From Monodelphis domestica (lineage: Eukaryota; Chordata; Mammalia; Didelphimorphia; Didelphidae): a stretch of DNA of 64,000 nt. Of this stretch, positions 10,467 to 22,100 are shown piece by piece. Position numbers and translations under genes: made by a program. Positions within the stretch are counted from its first letter, which is position 1, and every line of letters begins with the position of its first letter. The notes under the pieces were generated by a model. The model saw only the letters and a program-made list of their open reading frames with translations, was not told the origin of the DNA and did not search any database. The stretch covers positions 9,682,884 to 9,746,883 of the forward strand of contig NC_077235.1 of assembly GCF_027887165.1 (NCBI RefSeq). The letters run 5' to 3'.

Positions 10467-13150
10467 CTGTTGGGATTGTAAAATAAAGCAAATGTGAGAA
10501 GGTCACTGGCCCTTTGACAAAGTTCAATACCAACACTGTATTCATGAAGATCAGATGTCAAAGATTCCTTCTTCTGAGGATAGCATTAAATGGTCCAATT
10601 GGCTAGCTAGAAGTCTTGATGACAGATTAAGAAGACAGTTGCCAGTTGGTCAAATTGAGCGATTTTATTTTTTCCCCTGTGACCATTTGATTTTTAAGAC
10701 AAACTGTTTCAACTTTAACCCTTGCTCTTGTGAATATGACACCAATATTTCATCCCTGGCAAATGGAGAGGTGGTTGGCTTTTTCCTCGAAGCTGCTAAA
10801 TTTTAAAGTTGGTTTTTCAGGATGAACCCTATTGATAGCTTTACCAATGAGTTGGCCAACAGGGTCATATTAAGCGCTGGCTAAAATCCTGCTTTTGTGT
10901 ATGCCCTAGTGTTCAAAGACCAAATCGCTATTGCTTAGTGTAAAGGAAGAACAATCTGAAAATGCATGGGCTGGGTTCTTCTTTCTCTTTTTTTTCCTCT
11001 GAGCTGTTCTATTTGTTTGTTTTCAGGGTTTATCCTTTCAATGATCAATAAAAATTTACCATGGGCAAATAAATAAATAAACAAATAAATAAATAACATT
11101 TTTCAGAGAGGTGAAACTACTGCATTGCCCTCCTCATCCTAATCTACAAGCATTTGCTTTTTTTTTCTTTTCCTGCAAGCATTTGTTAACTAAGACACTG
11201 ACTAGGTGATGGTGCCATACATTCTCTGCCAGCTTGCCACCAGGAAACAGGCTGAGATCTTGAAGGTAAAACAAAGTCCAGGGGCCCTTATCTGAGGGGA
11301 AGCAGGAGCATAGTATTAAAGAATACAGAAGAGATGTTATATGTACCTCACATGAAGGGATGTCTGTGCACATACTTAGATGGATATCTATGCCTCAGTC
11401 CAGCTTCTAGTAATTTAGAGTAGTTCTCCAGTGATATAGATTAACACTATATAACTTTTCCCAATTTACAGAACAAATCCAATATGCCAGGGTTTCTAAA
11501 ATGGCTACCCTGCTCTTAACCACACCTGGAAGAAGTAAAAGAGCCCTTTCAGAAGCAGATAAGACTTTGAAACAATGCCCCAAGGTAGCATCTCCTACAC
11601 ATGTATGGGGACAATCATATTGGTAGAATTTTGTATTTATCTAGAAAACACAATCATGATTTGTTGCAGCACAAAGGGTGGAGCAATGTGTCAGGGAGAA
11701 AATTCATTTCAGAAATTAAAATAAGAGGCACAAGGTTGGTTTTTGTTCCAGAGGATTAAAAAATCCCCTGAAAAATATGAATGTGAAAATGAATAAAATA
11801 TAAGGTCACAAGCAAGAGAAACAAATAAATAAAATGGCTACCTTGAAATGGGCCTAATCTTCCAATTTCAATGTCCTTATTGTTGTTCCTGGATCTCTAT
11901 TCCCAGTCCAATTCAACCTGTTCCAGTTTCCTAAATCCCTTTTTCTCTCAATTTCTCTATTCTTAGCTCCTATGTTCAGATTTATATATTCCTTCCCTCA
12001 TTTTATAACCTATATTAAATCAACCCAATTCAAGTTTCTATTATGCTGTGAATAATCTCTTTCTCTGATATTCTACATCATGTATCCTCTTTATCATTCA
12101 TTTAATACCACAAGCTTGCACAAAACAAATTTTGTTGGGGTATAAACCCAGGTGATTTTTTAAAAAAGGTAAACATTTATTGAATAGAAAATCAGACTTT
12201 TCCCCACTAAACTAAAAATGACCCAAATGTAACTAAAATTAATTTTTGAAATTAAAAAAATTAAACTTTAGTTGGAAAATTATAAAGGATAGGTACGGAT
12301 CCAAAAAAGAAATATAAGATACCCTACTCCTTTGCAGAGGTGGGAGGTCCAGAAATCTTGTACATTGCAGATTTTCAGACTTTTTAATGAATTGGTCAGT
12401 TATGCTGATTATTTCCTTTCTTTTTTTTGTCTTAAGAATGCTATTTTTTTTATTATATGGGATAGTTCTCTGGGATGGGGAAGGATACTGGGGAAATTAT
12501 GGTGATTAAAAAAAAAAGACAAAAATAGACACTTATTTAAAACCCCAAACATGTTCTATTGATTAAACTTTACTCTAAAAATTCATGTGTAAAAGATGAA
12601 ACAAAAAAACTCCTACGTTTTCTTTAGCCATATTACCTCACTTCTATGTGTAGCACTCTTCCCTTAACTTTCTCCACCTTTATATTTTAGTTTCCCAACT
12701 AGATTGTAGGGTTGGCTCTCATCTTTGCACCCCAAAACCAGACGCTTAGGATATCAGATCTAATTAAATGCACAAACCATTTGGTGGGAATGGGGAGGGG
12801 GCATTCTGTTACAGGTGAAAGGGTAGGAATGGGAGAATGCCTAATAGGTGTGAAACTGAGTCCTGGAGAAAGGCCCTCAATATTTTCTTTTAGGCTAAGT
12901 GATCAGAGGGGAAATCTTTCAAGCTGAGGTTCCCTTTTGGGGGAGATGAAGGTCTGTGCCCAATTCTAACCCTCTAGGGGGAAGGCTGCGGAGGCATTAG
13001 GGTCAGGCCTGGGGGGAGAGGAGCATCTTGTGATTTTTTTCCCCCTAAAAATTCTTTTTAGTTCTCTTCATTTTCTAGGACATCCCTACCCAATGAGTCA
13101 TCCCTGATAACAAAAGTTTTTAAATGTGTGTGTGTGTGTGTAAATACAGA
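10467..13150. other. 5' UTR intron of the NIPA2-like gene and promoter approach
   Basis: No coding exon seen. It holds an A/T-rich simple stretch (AAATAAAT type, 11067–11097), a shorter one near 11820, and a TG run at 13122–13141 immediately before the CpG island. The rest is unrecognised, AT-rich sequence. Confidence 0.5.
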
Positions 13151-13189
13151 ATTTTAAAAGGCTTAAGGCGGGGAAAGCGGCTGGGGATG

Positions 13190-13500
13190 CTTAGGAAGGG
13201 CAGGGTTCTTAGCCCACTCACTTCCGGCCCCGCTCAGTTGCTGACATCTGGCAGCCCCCCATCCCCCACTCTCGTGGCCGCCCGAGCCGCCGCTGCCCTT
13301 ACCTTTCTCCCAAAGCCAAACGCGTGCTCCCCAAGTCCCGACCTCGCCTCGCCTACACGACGAGAGGGAGAGACGGAAGGGAGGGAACCCGCGGAGTAAG
13401 AAGAGAGGGAGGGAGGGAGGGAGGCACACCACGGCCCTCCTGCCGCACCTGCGAAAATCCCGCCTTCCTGCAGCCTCCCCACCCCCAGTCACTTCCGCTG
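13190..13500 (-). other. Candidate non-coding first exon of the NIPA2-like gene
   Basis: The minus-strand donor at 13303 (GAAAG|GTAAGG) can join the acceptor at 10466 with an intron of about 2.8 kb. A second usable donor (GGAA|GTGAGT) is near 13219. The exon boundaries on the promoter side are unknown. The long minus-strand open frame across 13163–13642 reflects GC richness, not a protein. Confidence 0.4.
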
Positions 13501-13609
13501 CCTCGCTCTGAGCCTCCCTCCACCGGAACCCCGCCCAGAGCGCGCCAGGCGGCCGGGGGGGGGGGGGGGGCAGGGGCGGGGCTGCCGAGCGCTTCCGGTG
13601 CCCGCGCGG

Positions 13610-13717
13610 TTGCTCAGGCGTTGCGCCTCCCGCCGTCGTCAAGTCGTCGTCGCCTAGAGATCATAGTTCTCGGCCGCTGGCGTCGGCGCCGGCGGCTGTT
13701 TGTCTCTGCGGACTTTG
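13610..13717 (+). other. TAF7L: Non-coding first exon of TAF7L (5' UTR)
   Basis: GC-rich sequence ending in a consensus donor at 13718, upstream of the ATG-bearing exon at about 16415. It contains no ATG in its last hundred bases. The 5' limit is a guess from base composition; the transcription start has not been determined. Confidence 0.5.
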
Positions 13718-13930
13718 GTGAGTGGGCCAGAGCCTCTAAGGGGGTAGCGGGCTGCGATCCTTTTAAATGAGGAAGGTAGAGCCATTACTGGTCCGAGAGA
13801 TGCAACCGGGGAGTGGGGGCAGGGATCTGTGAAGAAAATCGGCTAGGGGACCTCGGAGCTGGAGGGGAGCCCGGAGGCTGTCCTCGCCCTTTATTCTTGG
13901 GGAAATTGAGGTACAGGAAAGGGACAGTCC

Positions 13931-14115
13931 CAAGATAAGGAGGCAGTGTGGTATAGTGGAAAGCACTTAACTTAGAGCCTCAGGATCCGAGTTCGATTTC
14001 CGCCTCTACCTCTTAATACTTGTGTGAGCAAGGACAGGTCAGTCCCTTCCCCCGTCTCAGCCTTCTCCTCAGCAAAATGTGGGCACCTAAGCTTTATTTA
14101 GTGCCGTGGGCCCCC
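13931..14115 (+). repeat. MIR SINE
   Basis: AGTGTGGTATAGTGGAAAGC is the MIR 5' signature, followed by GAGTTCGATTTCCGCCTCTA and a decayed TCTCAGCCTTCTCCTCAGCAAAATG core. It lies at the start of TAF7L intron 1. Confidence 0.7.
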
Positions 14116-14344
14116 TCTGACCGCCTCAGAACCGTGTCGGGATGACAATAGGAAAGGAATTCTGTGGAAATACGGGTATCAAATACTTTTAAAATGAGGC
14201 CCTGGACCAGATGAAGTGTAAGAAACTGCAGTGTCCAGCCCTTTGGTAGTCATGGCTGGAAAGAGTGGGAAGAAATAAAATCCCTAGAGAATTCCAGAAT
14301 TTCATTTTCTTGTCAGTTGCCTTATCTTTTCCCGCCATCTTTCA

Positions 14345-17010
14345 GACCTTTAAGAAGTCTAGCACCTTATTTTACAGATGAGTAAATTAAGGCTCGGAGA
14401 GGTTAAAGTCATTGCTAATAATTAATTACACTATTACCTTATGTACTTTATACATTTAAAACGTTGTGAGTGTGGTCAGTAATAATGGGATGTACTTTTC
14501 TAAGGGTACTACAAAAAGTTGGTGCATTGATTGGAAATCAGTTTCTTAAAAATCTAATCAAAATATTTCCACTGTCATTTTGACAAACTCCCCCCCCCCT
14601 CCAGATATGGGCATATGGGTATCCCCTTGTTGGAAAGCCCAGACTAAACTATTTTGCCCCCAGAGGAGAACCTGAAATGAATCTGAGTTACCTGACCAAA
14701 GTATTTTAGAATTTAGAATTCTGCTGGGAAGTCTTCTGTTGAAATTGCTCTGGCAGAAGCTTGCATATCAGTAGAAGAGTTGAGGTGGTGTTAAGGGGTA
14801 GTTGATATAGCCCTCAGCTTCTGGCATTTATTTTATTTGCTTTATTTTAATGGACCTTCCCCTCTTAATTTGAATTTAGTCTTTGAATGCATATGAATTT
14901 TTGTGTGAAGCAAAGAAGAAAAGAAATGACTATCACAAGTAATACATTTGTGGTTGGTTTGGGTTTTTTCCCCTTCTCTTATGCTGGATGTCTCTCAGGG
15001 CTTCTGTAGAGAAAAGGGGTACTCTGAAATGCTTTGCTTTTTTCTATGCCTTTCCAAAAATTTCTTAGGCTATCTTTATGGGTTGACTTTTTAACATTAG
15101 CTATAGGACATAGGGGATCACACAGAGCCTCTTTAACTCCATATGTATTAAGAATTCTTTAGGGGAGATTTAAATTCAAAGCCCAATCATACATGACCTA
15201 TTGATTGCTAGAGTTTGTGCATTAATAATAATAATATCTGATATATATGTGTATGTATACATACACACATGTTTGAGCTTTAAAGTTTATTAATATACTG
15301 GTAGGCAATTTGTCATTCCAACCCTCAATAACCCAGTGACATTGGCATTACAGGTATAAGCCCCTTTTTATAGGTGATGAAACACAGAATCAGGTTAAAG
15401 GATTTGACCCTGCTTATATAGCTGGTAAGCATCAGATATAGGATTTGAACCCAGATTTCTTTGATGCTAGGGTCATTACTCTATCCATTGTAATGTACTA
15501 CTGCCTTTCTCATCTTGACCTCTAATCTAAGGTAAAGGGGATTTGGGACTTGTTTGTGGCATAGCACCAAATTTTTTTTTTCACTTTTATCCTTCCTGAT
15601 CATCTAACTTTGAACCTAATTGTCAGGTTGAAAATATAAACATTCCATTCTCTCCACCTCTGAGGAATCCTTTACACTGAAGAACTTGGGGATCCCGGCA
15701 TCTAGGAAGCTATTTATGAAAGCCAAGCTATTCCAGGTATGTCCCTACTTAAATCTAATAAGTGGATATTAGAAACAACAAAAAAGGAGTAGGAACGTGG
15801 TTATTCAACTTACAAAAAGGTAAAATATACCTGATAGACATAGTCACAAAAGCCACAGGAAGCTGCATGTGCTCCAAATAAATGCTTACCTTGATTCAAT
15901 TCAAAATCTATTCAAGAAGTGAATAGATAATGAGAAATTTAAGTAGATTTCCCTCAAAGCATCATAGACTACTACTCCAAAGGGTTTTGGTGTTCATTGT
16001 GGCTCTCACTTTATTTCCCTTTTTGTCTGTGATTTTTGCAGGAGATTATGCAATCTCCTTAGAAAGATAGAATCCTTTCTTGTATTGTTGGGTTGCAACT
16101 CCTCACATGAGAATGTAGCATGTTATTGTTAGGAACTTTTACTTTATGAAATATAGATAGTTGATATCAAGAGAACTTGTATAGTTTAAATTAAATTCTC
16201 TTTGGAGATATAGTTTTCAATTAGAAAGAAGTGGTAGGGATTAAATAGTGTCTTTGAGGTGTATGCATCTGTACTTGTTAGAGGATTCGTAAAACCAACC
16301 AATACCTCCTATTTGGAGATACCATTTATAGTGAACAATTGAAGGAAACAAAGGGGTTTTCACTGACTATTTGTGGTTTTGGTTTTTTCCCACCCCCCAC
16401 TCCCCCAAATCAAGAAGCAAGATGAGCAAGAACAAAGAGGATCCTCCCCATGAGTTGGAAAACCAGTTTATATTACGCCTGCCTCCGGTAAGGAATCCTA
16501 GAGAATAAATGCAAATAACTGGAGGTTGAGTTTGAGTGTCTTTTACTCACACTATACTACTTTGGACAAACCGACGTGTAAGGATTCTGTGTGGTTGTAG
16601 GTTGTTAAGTATAAAACCATTATTTAAGAGGAACTTGGTCACAAAGAATCCAGTTGTAGTATTGTACTGTTTAACCTTTTCATTAAGGTTCAACTCTTTT
16701 TCCCTATTCATGACTATTTACTTTAGAGAGCTATTTTTAAAAATAATATTAATCCTGAATAGACTTATCAACTCTCATAGGGTCTTTGTGTCTACTGCCC
16801 ATCACAGTAGCTGACTGTTGGAAGTTCTACTTGAAGTAAATCGATGTGAATCATGGATTTAGAGCTAAAAGTGTTCTCTAATACTAGAGACCTAGTTCAC
16901 CTCTGCCATTTTACAGATGAATGACCCAAGGCCCAGAGAACCAAAGTGACTTGCCTGAGGCTATGCAGATATTAAGTAGTTAGTGCTCTGACTGGTCCTA
17001 TACTGTATCT
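14345..17010 (-). repeat. Three antisense MIR fragments in TAF7L intron 1 and 2
   Basis: MIR-like antisense cores (TTTTACAGATGA...AGGCTC type) occur at 14345–14420, 15280–15510 and 16855–17010. Each shows the sequence order ACAGATGA, GTGACTTG or TTTGACCC, then GGATTTGAACCCAGA or its decayed form. Sequence between them is unrecognised apart from the ATG exon at 16422–16487. Confidence 0.55.
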
Positions 17011-19198
17011 CCAGTTACCCTATCCAGTCTGGAGTTCCTTTCTTAGTAGACACTAGGCTTGTTCTGGTTTAGAATGCTTGTGTACCTGTAAACAGGTTGT
17101 AAAATTAGCAGGATACTACCGACAGAGTTCCACCATTGATGTCAAAGTGTGTTGTGATATCAAAACCTGAATACCTTCTGGGAATGGAAAGAATGATCCT
17201 TTTGAATACTATTTTAGGGCCTCTTTCTCCTTTGATATCTGGATCTAGACTTTGAAATGGATCCCAAAAGTGACATCCAGTGGGACGTGCCATATATTAC
17301 AACATATAAATTGCCCTGGGATGGAATAAACAAAGTTTCCCTCAAATTGGGGTCGTTATATACTGGCATATTTGCAGATCAGACCCTCTCCTGACTTTTA
17401 GCACCTAGAGCTGATAGTCAATGGAATAGGTCAAGAACCTAGGGGAGGAAGAGTCCTTTCATTGCAGCTCTAAGAATGAGGGTCAACCTTTGTGTGACGT
17501 CAACTTAGATATCCTGATAAAGGTTAAAAAATATAGCTCTAGGAATACCAAGTAGTTGCTGTCTCTATGTGTCTATCTACAAATTGGTTGAAGGTTGGAT
17601 TTAAGAGCAGAATTCCCTGGCACATCTCTTCTGCCATCTGGCATACATGTGACCAGCCTTGTAAATTTTTCTTCTTTTCAGGAATATGCTTCTACTGTGA
17701 GAAGGGCAATACAATCTGGAAATGTCAACCTAAAAGACAAATTAACTATTGAATTACATCGTACGTATTCCATATATTTTTCGTGGTCTCTTCTGTCCCA
17801 TATTGTAAGTGAATCGGCAATGTCTTATGTTTTTTAGACTCAGTTTTATTTTATTTTCAGATTAGCTTTTTTTCTCTTCTCCATCTCCCACCCCACTTTT
17901 GAAAAAGCAGGAAAAACAAGATCTGTTACAAATTCCTAATTCAAACAGAGCAAATTCCCACATTAACCAGGTCCAGAAAAACTGGGCTTTGCTGTCTTCT
18001 CTCAAGTTTGTCAAGCTTGCTTGCTCTCTCTGGAGGTGGGTGGCAGGTTTCAGCAGGAGTCCTCTGGAACTGCAGTTGGTCATTGTGCTGATCAGAGTTC
18101 CTAAGTCTTTCAAAGTTGTTATCTTTACCATATTGCTGTTATTGTGTCCCTTTATTAGTCTCACTTCGCTTAGCAACAGCTCATCCTAGTCTTCCCAGAT
18201 TTCTCTGAAACCATCCAAAGGGCAACACAACTAAAAGCTATCACTCTGTATGTACCTATGGGAGTGCCTGGGGTTTGGCTTCTAGAGACCAGACAGATAA
18301 TGCTGACTGTCTTCTATCTGATATTCAGCCTTCTTGGTTTCTCACTATCCAAGGGAATAGCAAATGCTGGCCTTTCTTTATGAAGATAACATTTCAGGAC
18401 TCCCCACAGGGAGGAAGTATGCTTTCCAGAATAGTTGGTGTTTCACTGAGCTATTCAAACAAGCTGGAGTTTCACTGGCCATTTGCATGCTTTTGTGAAG
18501 TAGCTGCCCAGGACTATAGATGCATTTTCTCTGTGACAGTAACTGGAGATCGAACCCATACCATTCTAGAAGAACAGTATTTTTTCCCTCCTACAAAAGC
18601 ATGTATCTGCAATGACCTCCCCTACAGTGATAAATATTTGAGTTCCAAAAAGCCCTCTGATATTCTATATCTGGAACATGAATGTTTCTGAAGGCTAGTT
18701 TGAATGAGTGGAATACATTGCTTAGAGCAACACAAAAATACAGCATTTACAGCGATACAAAATTTCCTACAGAAAACCATAGCTTCACCAAGCTATTCAG
18801 TCCTCAACCATTAATAGGAAATTCAGCATCTCCTAGAAGAGTTGGGAGTTTATGAATACCAGGCCACCTACCATTTTTCCTCAGAGGTTTCTGGCCACAT
18901 AACACAACTCTTAACATTCTTACTGTTAAAAGAAATGGTAGAGTTCCTAATAAAATACAATGCAGGTACCTTGTTATCATGTAGGTCCTCATTATTGTGA
19001 CCTTAGGAGACCTACAGTTTATTGAAAATGTCAGGATTAAGCTTTTTAAAAAATTTGTCCTTAGCTGATGGACGTCATGGAATTGTCCGTGTGGATCGTG
19101 TCCCATTAGCATCTAAGCTGGTTGACCTGCCTTGCGTTATTGGAAGCTTGAAAACCATTGATAAGAAAACCTTTTACAAGACTGCCGACATCTGCCAG
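16422..19198 (+). CDS. TAF7L: TAF7L exons 2–4: TAFII55 domain, N-terminal part
   Basis: Exon 2 (ATG at 16422, [20 protein letters not shown]) ends in phase 0. Exon 3 (17682–17760) encodes [20 protein letters not shown] and ends inside the Pro codon of the HPDGRHG motif. Exon 4 (19065–19198) encodes [20 protein letters not shown] and ends [11 protein letters not shown] in phase 0. No in-frame ATG precedes 16422 in the exon, and MSK is the expected TAF7 start. The two large introns hold L1 and MIR fragments. Confidence 0.93.
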
Positions 19199-22100
19199 GT
19201 ATGAACTGTCTTGTCTTTCCTAATCTCCATGAATGCTCACATCTCCCAGATATTCTATTGTATTTGGGGAATGACTCCTTGTTCTCACTGATTTCTAGGC
19301 TAAAGACCCAAGGATGAAATTCCATGTTTCCTTTTGCTGTTTTGAGACTTAACTGTTCATTGCCATTACTTCTTGTCATACAAGCAGCTTGTGGAGTGTG
19401 GAACCTCCGTTTGTCCTTTGTAGTGATTCATTATTTGAAAAAATAAGAGCAGCTGGGATCTTCTCTGGCTCCTTCTTGCTGAAGCACCCTGCAATTGACC
19501 ATAGAGGTATAGCCTGGTTCTTATACATCATCTCCACTGTTGATTTCTTGTTTTCTTTGTTAATCAAAATGCCAGGATTTGTTTTCCAACATACTTCCTC
19601 CTCTGCAGTGGTAAGTACTCTAGTTCCCAAATCTAGCTTTTGCCAGATTTTGCTAGATTCTGTATTTGTAATGATGCCTTGAGGCAAGATGGATGTCTGT
19701 AAAATGTCTCATCCTCCTGACCCTTTATCAAATTTTACTAATGCCTTCTGTTTTCACATCAGTCATTTCTGGATATATACTCCCAACTCCCATACCCTCT
19801 GGCCACATCCTATAGCATATACAACAGTCCCCAAACTCAGCTTGTCCCCTCCTTCCCCCTGGCCTACTTTAAAGGGGGACTTAATATTTTCATTTCTTCT
19901 CAGGGCCCAGAATTTGTCATTTATAATTACAAAGGATCAGCTTCGTTTTGTGGTTCAGTTCCTATGTCTCTCTGAAATATTTATTACAGCACAGTCACAT
20001 TTCTTTACATTCAGATACCACAGTTTGTTCAATCATTCCCTGGCCAATGGGCACTCTTTTTGTTTCTAGCACTTAGTGTAAAGCCTGGCTTATAGGTGGC
20101 TAGTCAATGCTTGAGGATTCCATTTCTTTGCCACTTCAAAAGGCACTGCCATGAATATTTTGGCATCTATTATGCCTTTGTTTCTGGCTTTTTACATCCT
20201 TGATGGTATATGCCCAGCAGAGGGATTTCTAGGTTTAAGACTTTATTAGCATTTGTCTTATATAATCCTGAGTCGGTATCTAGAACAGTTGAACCAATCC
20301 ACAAGTCCACCAAGAGTATAATATTCATGTACCTGCCTTATTACTATTTCTAGTATTGACTCTTGACATCTTTTCAGTTTGCTAGGGATGAGGTGAAACC
20401 TCAAAAGTTATTCCAGTTTATATTTCACTTATTCATTGTGAACTCCCTCCTTGCTCCAAATCATCTCAACATTCTTCCCTCTCTCCCCTAATGCTCTATT
20501 TAGAAGGAAGATGCAGTCACTGATGTCTGCTGATTCCTCCTGTATTGCTTACAGATATTCCCAGATCTCCCCCATAGTGAAAAAACTTTTGCTTGACCCT
20601 AGCATCCCCTCAAGCTGTCATCTTTTTCAGTCAGATTCCTAGAAGAAACCATTTATACGTCTTGCCTCCCCTTTCTTACCACCAGTCTTTCAGCTTCTAA
20701 CCTCATTGATCATCGGAAACTTCTCTCCACAGTTACCCACGCTTTATTACTTGCTGAAGCTGATGGCTTTTTCCCCAATCCTTGTCCTTCTTGTTGCATT
20801 GGACATAGCTGACCACTCTGTCCTCCTGAGTGCCCTTTCCTCCCCCAGTTTTCATGACCCTGCTCCCTGGCTCATTGCTTGGCCTTTCCTTGTCAGTTTC
20901 TTTTGTTGAACCATATCCTCATCTCACTTCTTATGTGGGTGATGGACCCAACGGCTCTCTCCTAGACCTTCTCCCTATATTGTACACACTCTGTGATCCT
21001 GTCAGCTCCTGACATTAGTTGAAATATTCCAGATAAGATGGCATTTGTAAAGTGCTTTGCAAACCTTAAGGTGCTATATAAATGCTAACTATTATTATTG
21101 TTAGGCCATATCCATAGTCTCCTCTCTGCAAAGGAGAGAGAGGGATACTTTCTCAGATCTCTTTCTTTGGGGCTAACCTTAGACATTACATTTTAGAGCT
21201 TTTGGTTTCACAAATGGAATTCACAATGAAGCATATTGTCATTTCTCAAGAAATTTCAGTGGCTCCCTCTTGTTTCTAGAATAAAATACAAAGCTGGCTT
21301 TTAGAACCTTTCACATTCTGTCTCCAGGCTACCCTTCCAGGCTTATTTCACGGTCTTTTCCTTTACATGCTTCACATTCTGAACAAAGTGTCCTTGTTGT
21401 TGCCTAGACTTGGTGTTCCATTGTCCACCTCTGTGCCTTTTTCTAGACTTCACTCCATGCTCAGAATGTACCCCTTCCCCACCTCTACCTTATAGCAACC
21501 TTAGCTCCCTTCCAAACTGAATTGGGACCACTCACTGCAACCATTTAAAGGAGTACTCCTTGTGTGAGTTGAACATCCTATCTCGGGGAGTGGGATGACA
21601 GCTCCCATGATGGCTTCCCAGTTTTCTCTTTGTATATAGGAAAAGATCTGGTTTTTGATATGTATTAGAGTTGCTCCCTCCTTTTAGAAAGTTCTAGGGT
21701 AGTGATTGGCAGGGAGCTTTCTCCATTTCCAGTTCTAGGGTTTGGCATCTCTGTGTGCTATAACTGTTTGATATGGTTGACAGTGTGGAATTCGAATGTT
21801 CTCTCATTTACTTGAGGTCAGTTAGTAGGTGGGCTGTGCAGAATCTCAGTCAAGATCCTAAGTCGTGTGGGTCCACATGGGCCCAGGGGGATACTTACCT
21901 CTGGAGCAATAGGGAAGAGTAGGAGACTTTCTCAGCGGGTTTGGGGGATGAAAGAAGAGAAATCAAAAAGCAATTTAAGCTACATAGGTATACAGGAAAA
22001 TAGCCAGTTGGTTTAGACATGAGTGTCCTCTAGCAGGTCTGGCCAGTGCGAGGAGAATGGCTTGGGACTGTTCCCTCAAGGGAGAACCAGAGATCTCTGC

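Larger units (their letters stand above)
13150..13720. promoter_or_regulatory. CpG-island bidirectional promoter of TAF7L and the NIPA2-like gene
   Basis: This is the only strongly GC- and CpG-rich stretch in the window. It contains ETS-type CTTCCG cores at about 13219, 13493 and 13592. On the plus strand the non-coding first exon of TAF7L ends at 13717 (donor CTTTG|GTGAGT). On the minus strand a strong donor GAAAG|GTAAGG sits at 13303/13302, suitable for a 5' UTR exon of the NIPA2-like gene. Opposed donors about 415 bp apart with no TATA box suggest a head-to-head promoter (inference). A G-run of about 17 at 13554–13570 lies in the middle. Confidence 0.65.

Noticed and set aside
13163-13642. 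159-codon minus-strand open frame rich in Pro, Arg and Gly
   Set aside because: It coincides with the CpG island, has the composition expected from GC-rich random sequence, shows no domain and overlaps the promoter.
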